The notes beneath the pieces are model-generated. The model made no database searches and had not been told where the DNA came from. It worked only from the letters and a program-made list of their open reading frames with translations. From the NCBI GenBank assembly GCA_945910975.1, contig CAMDZY010000129.1, positions 1-5,010 on the forward strand: a stretch of 5,010 nt of DNA. Direction: 5' to 3'. The position numbers and the translations under genes were made by a program. Shown here in pieces: positions 1 to 5,010 of the stretch. The DNA is from an uncultured Clostridia bacterium (lineage in GTDB: Bacteria > Bacillota > Clostridia > Oscillospirales > Oscillospiraceae). Numbering within the stretch: the first letter of the stretch is position 1; each line of letters begins with the position of its first letter.

Positions 1-1
1 A

Positions 2-721
2 ATTTTGAAATACGGCAAAAAATATATCCTTTTTCTGTCTATTCTTACCCTTGTGCTGGCAGCCTGCTACCCCATCTCTCCGATGGTGCGCAACCAAAAA
101 ATGGTCGCCGAGAACGCGCAGCGGAAAACGCAGGTGTTTGAAGACTTGGTCGACATCGGCGAGCAGGAAGCGCAGGGATTGACCGGCAAGGAATATGACA
201 CCGAACGTCTGCGGCTGGGTTACAGCTATTATTGCAGCGAACTGGTAGACCGTTTCGGAATTGAAGCAGTGCTGGATGCCTACAACTACACGGAAGACGT
301 CCCGACTATCATCAACGAGCGCACATGGAAGCTGCAATATTGCCGGCTTTTGATGAAGGAGTCCTCCCCTGCTTCCCGCTGGTTCGGGCTAAACGTCGGC
401 GCGATGATCCACAACGGCCTGAGCCACGACCTGGAAAACGACTTCCACGGCATCTACTATCTTTACGGGTGGATCGGCCTTGCCTTGTTGCTGCTCTTCC
501 TTGGCTATTTCCTCTGGCTGGTCGTTCGTGCCATGACGCGCGCGCCAAAGCGGTATTTTACCATGGAAGCCGCCGGATGCGGTATTGCGCTGATTGCGCT
601 GCTTCTCCACTGTTACTTTACCTGCGGTGTGCTGCGCCGTTCCAATACACTCTTTTATTTAGGCGTCATTCTTGCCATGATTTACTATCTGGTAAAATTG
701 AAACCCTATTCTGAAAACTGA
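2..721 (+). CDS. O-antigen ligase/polymerase-like membrane protein, C-terminal part (5' truncated by window edge)
   Basis: This is the last 239 codons of a frame that is open to the window edge, so the gene almost certainly begins upstream; the TTG at 5 has too little upstream sequence to be judged as a start. Counting from that TTG, there is a membrane segment at about residues 7-22, a hydrophilic probably extracytoplasmic stretch of about 120 residues, then three membrane segments at about 150-175, 187-208 and 215-232. The segment ENDFHGIYYLYGWIG (144-158) just before the second membrane helix resembles the acidic, aromatic 'E-x-D...YG-x-x-G' stretch near the C-terminus of Firmicutes O-antigen ligase/Wzy-like proteins. 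Such proteins polymerise or transfer lipid-linked glycan units on the outer face of the membrane. The flippase immediately downstream supports that role. The family call rests on topology, this motif and context, not on a full-length match. Confidence 0.66.
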   Translation: MLKYGKKYILFLSILTLVLAACYPISPMVRNQKMVAENAQRKTQVFEDLVDIGEQEAQGLTGKEYDTERLRLGYSYYCSELVDRFGIEAVLDAYNYTEDVPTIINERTWKLQYCRLLMKESSPASRWFGLNVGAMIHNGLSHDLENDFHGIYYLYGWIGLALLLLFLGYFLWLVVRAMTRAPKRYFTMEAAGCGIALIALLLHCYFTCGVLRRSNTLFYLGVILAMIYYLVKLKPYSEN

Positions 722-726
722 GGTGA
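720..726 (+). promoter_or_regulatory. Ribosome binding site for the flippase TTG start
   Basis: GAGGTGA overlaps the stop codon of the upstream gene and lies 6 nt before TTG at 733. It decides for that rare start codon, because no in-frame ATG occurs until 790, which would remove the N-terminal basic region. The overlap with the preceding stop suggests translational coupling. Confidence 0.75.
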
Positions 727-732
727 TTTGTT

Positions 733-2016
733 TTGTCTTCCAATCGGCGGCTTGACCGCAAAAAAGCGGTTCTGTTCAAAAACACATTCATGCTGTATGT
801 TTTGCAGTTCTCCACCTATATTTTGACGTTTATTGCCATACCCTATGAAACCCGCGTTGTCGGCAAGGAAATTTATGGCAAGGTCGGCACGGCCTCGGCC
901 ATTATGGTCTACATTCAAATGGTCATCGACTTTGGATTTATCCTCTCGGCAACGGAGCAAGCGTCGAGAAATCGTAACGATTCCGGTCAGCTTTCCAAAA
1001 TTTTTACCTGTGCCACAATTAACAAGCTGATTCTAGCCGCGATCAGCGGATGCGTATTGTATGTGCTTTGCCTTTTGATCCCCTCTTGGAAGCCAAACAC
1101 CACATTTTTCATGCTCTATTTCGTTTCCACCGCGATCAACGCCCTGATGCCTGACTTTATTTATCGCGGCTTAGAGCAAATGACCACCATTACCATCCGC
1201 GCCGTGTGTATCCGCGTGTTCTTCACCTGCATGATTTTTGTGGTCCTGCAAAAACCCTCAGACTATTATGTCATTCCAATTTTGAACATCATCGGCAACC
1301 TCGGCGCCATCCTTGCAATCTATTTCCATATGTTCCGCAAGCTCAATGTTCGCTTTTGCAACGTCACAAAAAAGGAAGTCGGTGCTTCGCTTCGCAGCTC
1401 GTCCACCTTTTTCTATTCCAGAATTGCAAGTTCGCTTTACACCAAGAGCAATTATATCATTCTCTCGCTCGTTGGCGTCAGCTCCGGCGACACCGGCCTG
1501 TATACCTCTGCTGATCACCTGATCGGCGCCGTGCAGAACTGTGTTTCCCCTATTTCCGACAGCCTGTATCCCTACATGGTGAAAAATCACGATTATAAGC
1601 TGGTGAAAAAGGCGCTGATGATCATGATGCCCATTATTGTTGCCGGTGTCACGGTTGTGTTCATTTTTGCCGAACCGCTCTGCGTCTGGTTTTTTGGCGC
1701 AGATTTCGCCGGAACCGGCAAGATCCTGCGGGCGATGCTGCCGATTGCAATCGTCATTTTGCCAAGCTATGTCTGCGGCTTCCCTATGCTCTCGTCAATG
1801 GGCCTTACAAAGTTTGCCAATTATTCCACCATTTTCGGCTCTGTGATGCACCTGGTCAATCTGGCGGTTTTGTATGTGACCGGCTATATGAACGTGATAA
1901 CGCTCGGTGTCGCTGTTTCCGTAACGGAAACGTTGATTCTGCTTTTCCGCTTGATCGTCATTTGGAAGCATCGCGACCGTTTAAAGCAGCCGAGCCAGCC
2001 AAAGGAGGATGCTTGA
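733..2016 (+). CDS. Wzx-like oligosaccharide flippase (MOP/polysaccharide biosynthesis family)
   Basis: This 427-residue integral membrane protein has the length and layout of polysaccharide flippases of the MOP superfamily, which move undecaprenyl-linked repeat units across the cytoplasmic membrane. Residues 15-80 carry the usual N-terminal signature: a first helix, then IPYETRVVGKEIYGKVG (36-52), a second helix, and DFGFILSATEQASRNR (66-81). PDFIYRGLEQM (140-150) matches the family's 'P-x-x-(F/Y)-x-G-x-E-x-M' stretch. About 12 hydrophobic segments alternate with short loops, and the C-terminus is basic and cytoplasmic (KHRDRLKQPSQPKEDA). The start is TTG, supported by GAGGTGA 6 nt upstream. 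The gene follows the ligase-like gene by 11 nt and precedes the glycerophosphotransferase by 1 nt, so the three are surely one transcript. The exact substrate cannot be read from the sequence. Confidence 0.9.
   Translation: MSSNRRLDRKKAVLFKNTFMLYVLQFSTYILTFIAIPYETRVVGKEIYGKVGTASAIMVYIQMVIDFGFILSATEQASRNRNDSGQLSKIFTCATINKLILAAISGCVLYVLCLLIPSWKPNTTFFMLYFVSTAINALMPDFIYRGLEQMTTITIRAVCIRVFFTCMIFVVLQKPSDYYVIPILNIIGNLGAILAIYFHMFRKLNVRFCNVTKKEVGASLRSSSTFFYSRIASSLYTKSNYIILSLVGVSSGDTGLYTSADHLIGAVQNCVSPISDSLYPYMVKNHDYKLVKKALMIMMPIIVAGVTVVFIFAEPLCVWFFGADFAGTGKILRAMLPIAIVILPSYVCGFPMLSSMGLTKFANYSTIFGSVMHLVNLAVLYVTGYMNVITLGVAVSVTETLILLFRLIVIWKHRDRLKQPSQPKEDA
2001..2008 (+). promoter_or_regulatory. Ribosome binding site fixing the glycerophosphotransferase start at 2018
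   Basis: AAAGGAGG, a near-perfect Shine-Dalgarno, lies inside the last codons of the flippase gene. It is 9 nt before ATG 2018 but directly abuts the alternative in-frame ATG at 2009 with no spacer. The later ATG is therefore the functional start. Confidence 0.85.
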
Positions 2017-2017
2017 T

Positions 2018-3154
2018 ATGTCTGCTCTTGTGCACAAACTATGCAGTGTGGCGGCATGGTATTTCTACCGCCTGTTCCCCGTGGAGAAGAACAAGGTCGT
2101 TGTCTCGAGCTTTTATGGCAAGGGTTATTCCGATAATCCAAAGGGCATTGTAGATGCCTTGCTCCGCCGCAATGCAAACATAAAAATTGTCTGGCTGGTC
2201 AAACCGGGTGCAGAGGATTCGTTGCCGGAGGGTGTCACACCGGTTTGTTATGATTCTTTGCGCCGCATCAAAGAATTGTCCACTGCAAAGGTCTGGATCG
2301 ACAACAACCGAAAGGGTGCCCGTATCAAGCGCAAAAACCAGTATTACCTGCAAACCTGGCACGGCTTGGCACTCAAGCGTATCGAACGCGATGTGGCGGA
2401 CAAGCTGCCGGCATATTACGAGCGCTATGCCCGGCGCGATTCGGCGCAGTGTGACGTGATCATTTCCAATTGCACCCACATGACCAAAATTTATCGCAAT
2501 TCGTTCTGGTTTGACGGCGAAATTTTGGAGTATGGCTCGCCGCGAAACGATGTGCTTTTTGCCGATCCCACACCCTACCGAAAAAAGGTACGTGATGCAT
2601 TTTCTCTGCCGCAGGACAGAAAACTGATTCTCTACGGCCCAACCTTCCGCGCCAATCACAGTGTTGACGCATACCGCCTGGACTGTGAGGGGCTGCGGCA
2701 GGCCTGCCACGAACGTTTCGGCGGCGATTGGACAGTTTTGGTGCGTCTGCATCCTGTTGTGGAGCAGCTGGCCGGCGATTTGTTTGCATATGATGGCAAT
2801 ACCATCTGCAATGCAACAGCCTTCCCGGACATCACGGAATTACTGGCAGCAACGGATTTGACCATTACCGACTACTCCTCCTTGATGTTTGACTTTGCCC
2901 TGACCGGCAGACCGTGTTTCCAGTTTGCCGTTGACATTGCGCAATATCAAAATGACCGCAATTTTTATTTTTCTCTGGACAAGCTCCCCTTCCCCACGGC
3001 TACCTCGAACGCGGAGCTTTTCCAAGCAATTCGCAGCTTTGACGAAGCCGCCCATGCCGCCCGCTGGCAGGAATTTTCCGAGTCCTTTGGCCTTTGCGAG
3101 GACGGCAAAGCGTCGGAACGCTGCGCCGACTGGGTTTTATCCCACTTAAAATAA
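2018..3154 (+). CDS. CDP-glycerol:polyol glycerophosphotransferase (TagB/TagF family)
   Basis: The 378-residue protein carries the motif set of the CDP-glycerol glycerophosphotransferase family (Pfam Glyphos_transf). In order these are YYLQTWHGLALKRI (109-122) with the catalytic-type WHG, YGSPRND (172-178), ILYGPTFR (204-211), VRLHP (242-246) and TDYSSLMFDFALTGRP (284-299). These enzymes use CDP-glycerol to add glycerol phosphate to a lipid-linked acceptor at the cytoplasmic membrane face. The His of WHG and the LHP/DYSS regions form the nucleotide and catalytic site in characterised members. Length equals a single catalytic domain, without the extra N-terminal glycosyltransferase domain of long TagF-type fusions. 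A weakly hydrophobic, basic N-terminus (residues 4-20) may aid membrane association. Because the gene sits in a flippase/polymerase operon, it probably decorates or links a capsule-like polymer with glycerol phosphate rather than building wall teichoic acid, but this is inference. It is the last gene before a terminator. Confidence 0.92.
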   Translation: MSALVHKLCSVAAWYFYRLFPVEKNKVVVSSFYGKGYSDNPKGIVDALLRRNANIKIVWLVKPGAEDSLPEGVTPVCYDSLRRIKELSTAKVWIDNNRKGARIKRKNQYYLQTWHGLALKRIERDVADKLPAYYERYARRDSAQCDVIISNCTHMTKIYRNSFWFDGEILEYGSPRNDVLFADPTPYRKKVRDAFSLPQDRKLILYGPTFRANHSVDAYRLDCEGLRQACHERFGGDWTVLVRLHPVVEQLAGDLFAYDGNTICNATAFPDITELLAATDLTITDYSSLMFDFALTGRPCFQFAVDIAQYQNDRNFYFSLDKLPFPTATSNAELFQAIRSFDEAAHAARWQEFSESFGLCEDGKASERCADWVLSHLK

Positions 3155-3178
3155 AAGCACAAGTCAAGCGCGTCCATT

Positions 3179-3208
3179 AAAATGCCCCCTGCGACAGGGG
3201 GTATTTTT
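3179..3208 (+). terminator. Intrinsic terminator of the polysaccharide operon
   Basis: A perfect 7-bp GC stem, CCCCCTG / CAGGGGG (3185-3191 and 3195-3201), has a CGA triloop. It extends outwards through one G-U pair and an A/T helix (AAAAT with ATTTT) to about 13 bp, and a T-run follows. It lies 25 nt after the stop codon of the glycerophosphotransferase gene. The A-run before the stem could allow some function on the opposite strand, but no - strand gene needs it. Confidence 0.9.
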
Positions 3209-3230
3209 GCGCCGGTTTTCGGCAGTTTGG

Positions 3231-3259
3231 TTGCAATCGCAGCAAAATTGTGATAGAAT
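3231..3259 (+). promoter_or_regulatory. Sigma-A type promoter with extended -10
   Basis: TTGCAA (3231-3236) and TAGAAT (3254-3259) are separated by 17 bp, the optimum, and each is one or two bases from consensus. A TG at 3251-3252 gives an extended -10 (TGATAGAAT). Transcription would start near 3266, leaving a leader of only about 17 nt that contains the ribosome binding site. The promoter sits just after the upstream operon's terminator, so the next two genes form an independent unit. Confidence 0.7.
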
Positions 3260-3269
3260 TAGCCCAAGA

Positions 3270-3276
3270 AAGGGGA
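3270..3276 (+). promoter_or_regulatory. Ribosome binding site fixing the start at 3283
   Basis: AAGGGGA lies 7 nt before ATG 3283. The longer frame's GTG at 3250 overlaps the -10 region and would precede the predicted transcription start, and the ATG at 3292 is too far from this site (about 16 nt). Confidence 0.65.
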
Positions 3277-3282
3277 ATTTGC

Positions 3283-4011
3283 ATGACAATAATGGAACGA
3301 TATTTGCAGTATCTCGGTCAAATCGCCGAGGGAACGCGAAAACCGCCGGAGGGCTTCCCGCCAAAGCAGACGCAATCGCTGGGAGAAAGCATTTTGCAGA
3401 TGGTGCAGCAATGCGCCAAAGAGGACGGGCTGGAAATTCCCCAAGCGGAATTGGATGCCTTTGACCCTGCGCAGGTGGAGCAGCTACTGCAAGAATCCGC
3501 CACCAAGCCGGAACCCGATGACAGCGATTTGCCCCACATTGAGGAGCCGGATGAGCCTCGCAACGCGTGTGAGGTTCTGCTCGACTGCTGCCTGCTGGAC
3601 GACAATCTGTTCCTCTATTTGGTTGAAACATTAAAGACCGGCGATGGCCTTGGCTTCTTTAAACTCTCACAAGTCGCAACAAAGCAGGACATTCCGCCGC
3701 AGGAATTTCTGCGCTGGCTTGGCACAAAAGAGCATTACGCCCCGGCGGCCGAGCAGGCCTGCGTTGCGGTTATGGACGCGGTGCTGGCGCGGCTGGAGAA
3801 CGAAAAGCAGATGGATTTGATCGCCGCATTGATTTCCGGTGACCGGAAAACCTTTGAATTATTCCGCTGCGAAGCGCCGGAGCTGGTACATTTGCCGGAT
3901 GCCACTTATGAATGGTTTGAATCCAATTACTTAAACCGCTACTACCCTGTTCGCTTTATGATGCGCCGCTACGGTATGCAATTTCCGGAATATCTGGAGG
4001 GTACGAAATGA
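3283..4011 (+). CDS. Uncharacterised soluble acidic protein, coupled to a C_GCAxxG_C_C protein
   Basis: I do not recognise this 242-residue protein. It has no signal peptide and no membrane segment, so it should be cytoplasmic. The N-terminal part (1-70) is predicted mostly helical. A Pro/Asp/Glu-rich linker follows (about 71-93, containing PEPDDSD and EEPDEP), and then a second helical region to the end, so it looks like two small domains joined by a flexible hinge. There are six cysteines (44, 96, 102, 103, 160, 196), including an adjacent pair in DCCLLDDN, but they do not form a CxxC or zinc-finger pattern. The C-terminus is aromatic and basic (WFESNYLNRYYPVRFMMRRYG, 211-231). It has its own promoter and overlaps the next gene by 4 nt. 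A link to redox or metal handling is suggested only by that neighbour. The reading frame is convincing from its promoter, ribosome site, length and coupling. Confidence 0.8.
   Translation: MTIMERYLQYLGQIAEGTRKPPEGFPPKQTQSLGESILQMVQQCAKEDGLEIPQAELDAFDPAQVEQLLQESATKPEPDDSDLPHIEEPDEPRNACEVLLDCCLLDDNLFLYLVETLKTGDGLGFFKLSQVATKQDIPPQEFLRWLGTKEHYAPAAEQACVAVMDAVLARLENEKQMDLIAALISGDRKTFELFRCEAPELVHLPDATYEWFESNYLNRYYPVRFMMRRYGMQFPEYLEGTK
3996..4001 (+). promoter_or_regulatory. Ribosome binding site for the C_GCAxxG_C_C gene
   Basis: GGAGGG lies inside the end of the preceding gene, 6 nt before ATG 4008. The start overlaps the upstream stop as ATGA, a standard termination-reinitiation arrangement. Confidence 0.8.
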
Positions 4012-4463
4012 CACGTGGAGAAAAAGCAGCACAATTCTTTTTGCAGGGCTATAACTGCTCGCAGGCGGTCTGCTTGGCTTTTCAGGATTTGACAGGTATG
4101 GACAAATCAATGCTTTTGCGCCTCTCCTCCTCCTTTGGCGGCGGTATAGGGCGGATGCGTGAGGTATGCGGCAGCGTGTCCGGGATGTTGATGGTTGCCG
4201 GTCTTCTATACGGCTACGATGACCCAAAGGATCACAGCGCCAAAACCACGCACTATGCCAGAGTTCGCGCCTTGGCCGACGAATTTCGCACCAAAAACGG
4301 CAGCATTGTCTGCCGGGAGCTGTTGCAAAACTGCAAAACCACGCCTGGCGGCGTTCCGGAGCAACGGACGCAGACTTATTATCAAACCCGCCCATGCGTG
4401 CGCATGGTCACAGACGCAGCAAACATCTTGGAGCGCTATATTCAGGAGAACCCCATCTTGTAA
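4008..4463 (+). CDS. C_GCAxxG_C_C family putative redox-active protein
   Basis: This 151-residue protein has the length and cysteine layout of the C_GCAxxG_C_C family (Pfam PF09719), small putative redox-active proteins with four conserved cysteines, found mainly in anaerobes. It opens with the typical AAQFFLQGYNCSQAVCLAF (Cys17, with an extra Cys22). SSFGGGIGRMREVCGSVSG (41-59) follows and holds the family's central CGAxxG, here as CGSVSG with Ser for Ala at Cys54. Later come Cys102 (VCRELL) and Cys130 (RPCVRMV), with Cys109 extra. No signal peptide is present. The family's biochemical role is not established; a cofactor- or metal-binding or electron-transfer role is usually assumed from the cysteines. 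It is translationally coupled to the unknown gene upstream, so the two products are probably made in similar amounts. No other redox gene lies nearby. Confidence 0.88.
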   Translation: MTRGEKAAQFFLQGYNCSQAVCLAFQDLTGMDKSMLLRLSSSFGGGIGRMREVCGSVSGMLMVAGLLYGYDDPKDHSAKTTHYARVRALADEFRTKNGSIVCRELLQNCKTTPGGVPEQRTQTYYQTRPCVRMVTDAANILERYIQENPIL

Positions 4464-4518
4464 CTCGGTGGCTCTTGGCGCAGAGCAGCCGCCGCAGAAA
4501 ATCATTTTTGACAAACTG

Positions 4519-4557
4519 TTGACCGGGCTGGTTTTTGCCAGCCCGGTCAAGTGTTTT
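4519..4557. terminator. Probable bidirectional terminator between convergent genes
   Basis: A perfect 13-bp inverted repeat, TTGACCGGGCTGG (4519-4531) and CCAGCCCGGTCAA (4538-4550), encloses a 6-nt loop. An outer AAAC/GTTT pairing past a small internal loop gives T-rich sequence after the stem on the + strand (GTGTTTTGG). The complement (CAGTTTGTC then A/T-rich) is weaker. The T-runs are imperfect, but the stem is very stable. It lies 55 nt past the + strand stop and 10 nt past the - strand stop, so it can serve both genes. The 4464-4518 stretch before it shows nothing else. Confidence 0.75.
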
Positions 4558-4560
4558 GGC

Positions 4561-4950
4561 TTATCGTCTGACGTCGTTTTGATCGTTCGCGTTGTCGGCA
4601 GGGGTATTGTCAGAATTGCCGTTTGTGTTATGATTATCTGTGTTGCCGTTTGGGTTAGGATTGTCTGTGTTGCCGTTCATATTGTTGTTGGTGTTATTGT
4701 CTGGGTTATCGTTTGTGGTAGCATTGTTACGGTTATCCGTTGGATTGGTATCATTGTCTGTCGGGTTCAAATCGTCTTCGATCCGGTCAATCTCATCGAG
4801 AACACCGTTGGTCGTGCTGGGTGTTGTTTCTCCCCCGTTGACGACACCGTTGTCCGTGTCGGACACATTGCCCCTGTTTCTGTCGGTGCAAGCAGTAAAC
4901 AGCCCGACGATCAGCAAGGTGCATACCATAAGCAAAATCAGTTTTTTCAT
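4561..4950 (-). CDS. Small lipoprotein with Asn/Asp-rich low-complexity tail
   Basis: The 129-residue product starts with a lipoprotein signal: MKK, a hydrophobic core (residues 4-18) and the lipobox LFTAC with the acylated Cys at 21. It should be anchored to the outer face of the membrane. A short acidic stretch (LDEIDRIEDD, 51-60) may be helical. Residues 62-129 are low complexity, about 40% Asn (27 of 68) with Asp, Thr, Pro and Gly, and almost free of hydrophobic residues, so they are probably disordered. No catalytic or binding domain is visible. The start at 4950 is chosen because GGAGGAG lies 6 nt upstream; the ATG at 4965 overlaps that site and would add MEETI before the signal peptide. 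The gene is convergent with its neighbour. Its upstream region is cut off after 60 nt, and only a weak -10-like TACTAT (4984-4989, complement) is visible. Function unknown. Confidence 0.85.
   Translation of the reverse strand: MKKLILLMVCTLLIVGLFTACTDRNRGNVSDTDNGVVNGGETTPSTTNGVLDEIDRIEDDLNPTDNDTNPTDNRNNATTNDNPDNNTNNNMNGNTDNPNPNGNTDNHNTNGNSDNTPADNANDQNDVRR
4607..4687 (-). repeat. 27-bp tandem repeat, three copies, in the lipoprotein gene
   Basis: Three imperfect 27-bp units (4607-4633, 4634-4660, 4661-4687) share TTGCCGTT at exactly 27-nt spacing (4616, 4643, 4670). A fourth more diverged copy is at 4697-4723, offset by 27+9 nt. In the protein they give nine-residue units NGNTDNPNP, NGNTDNHNT and NGNSDNTPA. 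Because 27 is a multiple of 3, gain or loss of units keeps the frame. Confidence 0.85.
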
Positions 4951-4956
4951 AATTGT

Positions 4957-4963
4957 CTCCTCC
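4957..4963 (-). promoter_or_regulatory. Ribosome binding site fixing the lipoprotein start at 4950
   Basis: On the - strand GGAGGAG lies 6 nt before ATG at 4950. The alternative ATG at 4965 overlaps the first base of this site (ATGGAGGAG) and has no comparable site upstream. Confidence 0.85.
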
Positions 4964-5010
4964 ATTCTTTCTATGTCGCGGTGATAGTATTTCCCTGTTT
5001 TTTTAAAATA

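Noticed and set aside
5..67. A lipoprotein-like signal (basic MKYGKK, hydrophobic core, LAAC) at the first TTG of the left-edge frame
   Set aside because: The frame is open to the window edge and the protein has three more membrane segments with an O-antigen-ligase-like motif. The stretch is better read as an internal membrane helix that happens to resemble a lipobox.
2009..2020. ATG at 2009 as start of the glycerophosphotransferase
   Set aside because: The Shine-Dalgarno AAAGGAGG ends at 2008 and leaves no spacer; ATG at 2018 has a 9-nt spacer.
2039..2752. 237-codon open frame on the - strand
   Set aside because: It is antisense to the glycerophosphotransferase gene, which has clear family motifs; the antisense protein shows no recognisable domain.
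3250..3282. GTG at 3250 as start of the unknown 242-residue protein
   Set aside because: It overlaps the predicted -10 element and lies upstream of the predicted transcript start, with no ribosome site. ATG at 3283 has AAGGGGA 7 nt before it.
3164..3631. 155-codon open frame on the - strand
   Set aside because: It lies opposite the terminator, promoter and start of a well-supported + strand gene, has a Cys/Arg/Pro-rich unnatural composition, and reads through the terminator hairpin.
4607..4723. CRISPR-like array
   Set aside because: The units are contiguous, imperfect 27-bp tandem repeats in multiples of three inside a coding frame, with no spacers.
4640..4984. 114-codon hydrophobic open frame on the + strand
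   Set aside because: Its Val/Leu/Ser-rich sequence is the reverse-strand reading of the Asn/Asp-rich repeats and of the lipoprotein signal. The - strand gene has a strong ribosome site and signal peptide.
4984..5010. Promoter for the lipoprotein gene on the - strand (TACTAT as -10)
   Set aside because: No convincing -35 lies at 16-18 bp spacing before the window ends. The A/T-rich edge is suggestive only.

Overview
The window looks like chromosomal DNA from a low-to-mid-GC Gram-positive anaerobe, most likely a member of the Clostridia (an Oscillospiraceae/Ruminococcaceae-type gut bacterium is my best guess). The grounds are strong AGGAGG-type ribosome binding sites, a TTG start, a CDP-glycerol:polyol glycerophosphotransferase (teichoic-acid-type chemistry), a C_GCAxxG_C_C redox protein typical of strict anaerobes, and a Gram-positive style lipoprotein. 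The species cannot be named from the sequence.

Left region (1-3154, + strand): the end of a cell-surface polysaccharide operon. Three genes are packed with 11-nt and 1-nt gaps: the C-terminal part of an O-antigen ligase/polymerase-like membrane protein (cut by the window edge), a Wzx-like oligosaccharide flippase, and a CDP-glycerol glycerophosphotransferase. Together they would export a lipid-linked repeat unit, polymerise or ligate it outside the membrane, and decorate it with (or link it through) glycerol phosphate. The run ends at a strong intrinsic terminator (3179-3208).

Middle region (3209-4463, + strand): a separate two-gene unit with its own extended -10 promoter (3231-3259). The first gene encodes a 242-residue soluble protein I do not recognise. 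The second overlaps it by 4 nt (ATGA) and encodes a C_GCAxxG_C_C family putative redox protein.

Right region (4464-5010): a palindromic, probably bidirectional terminator sits between this unit and a convergent - strand gene. That gene encodes a small lipoprotein whose mature part is an Asn/Asp/Thr-rich low-complexity tail, partly built from a 27-bp tandem repeat. Three start sites differ from the longest reading frames (2018 rather than 2009, 3283 rather than 3250, 4950 rather than 4965), each decided by Shine-Dalgarno position.

I see no tRNA, rRNA, CRISPR array, insertion sequence or attachment site. Nothing here is a clearly new system; the best candidate for something undescribed is the unknown protein translationally coupled to the redox protein.
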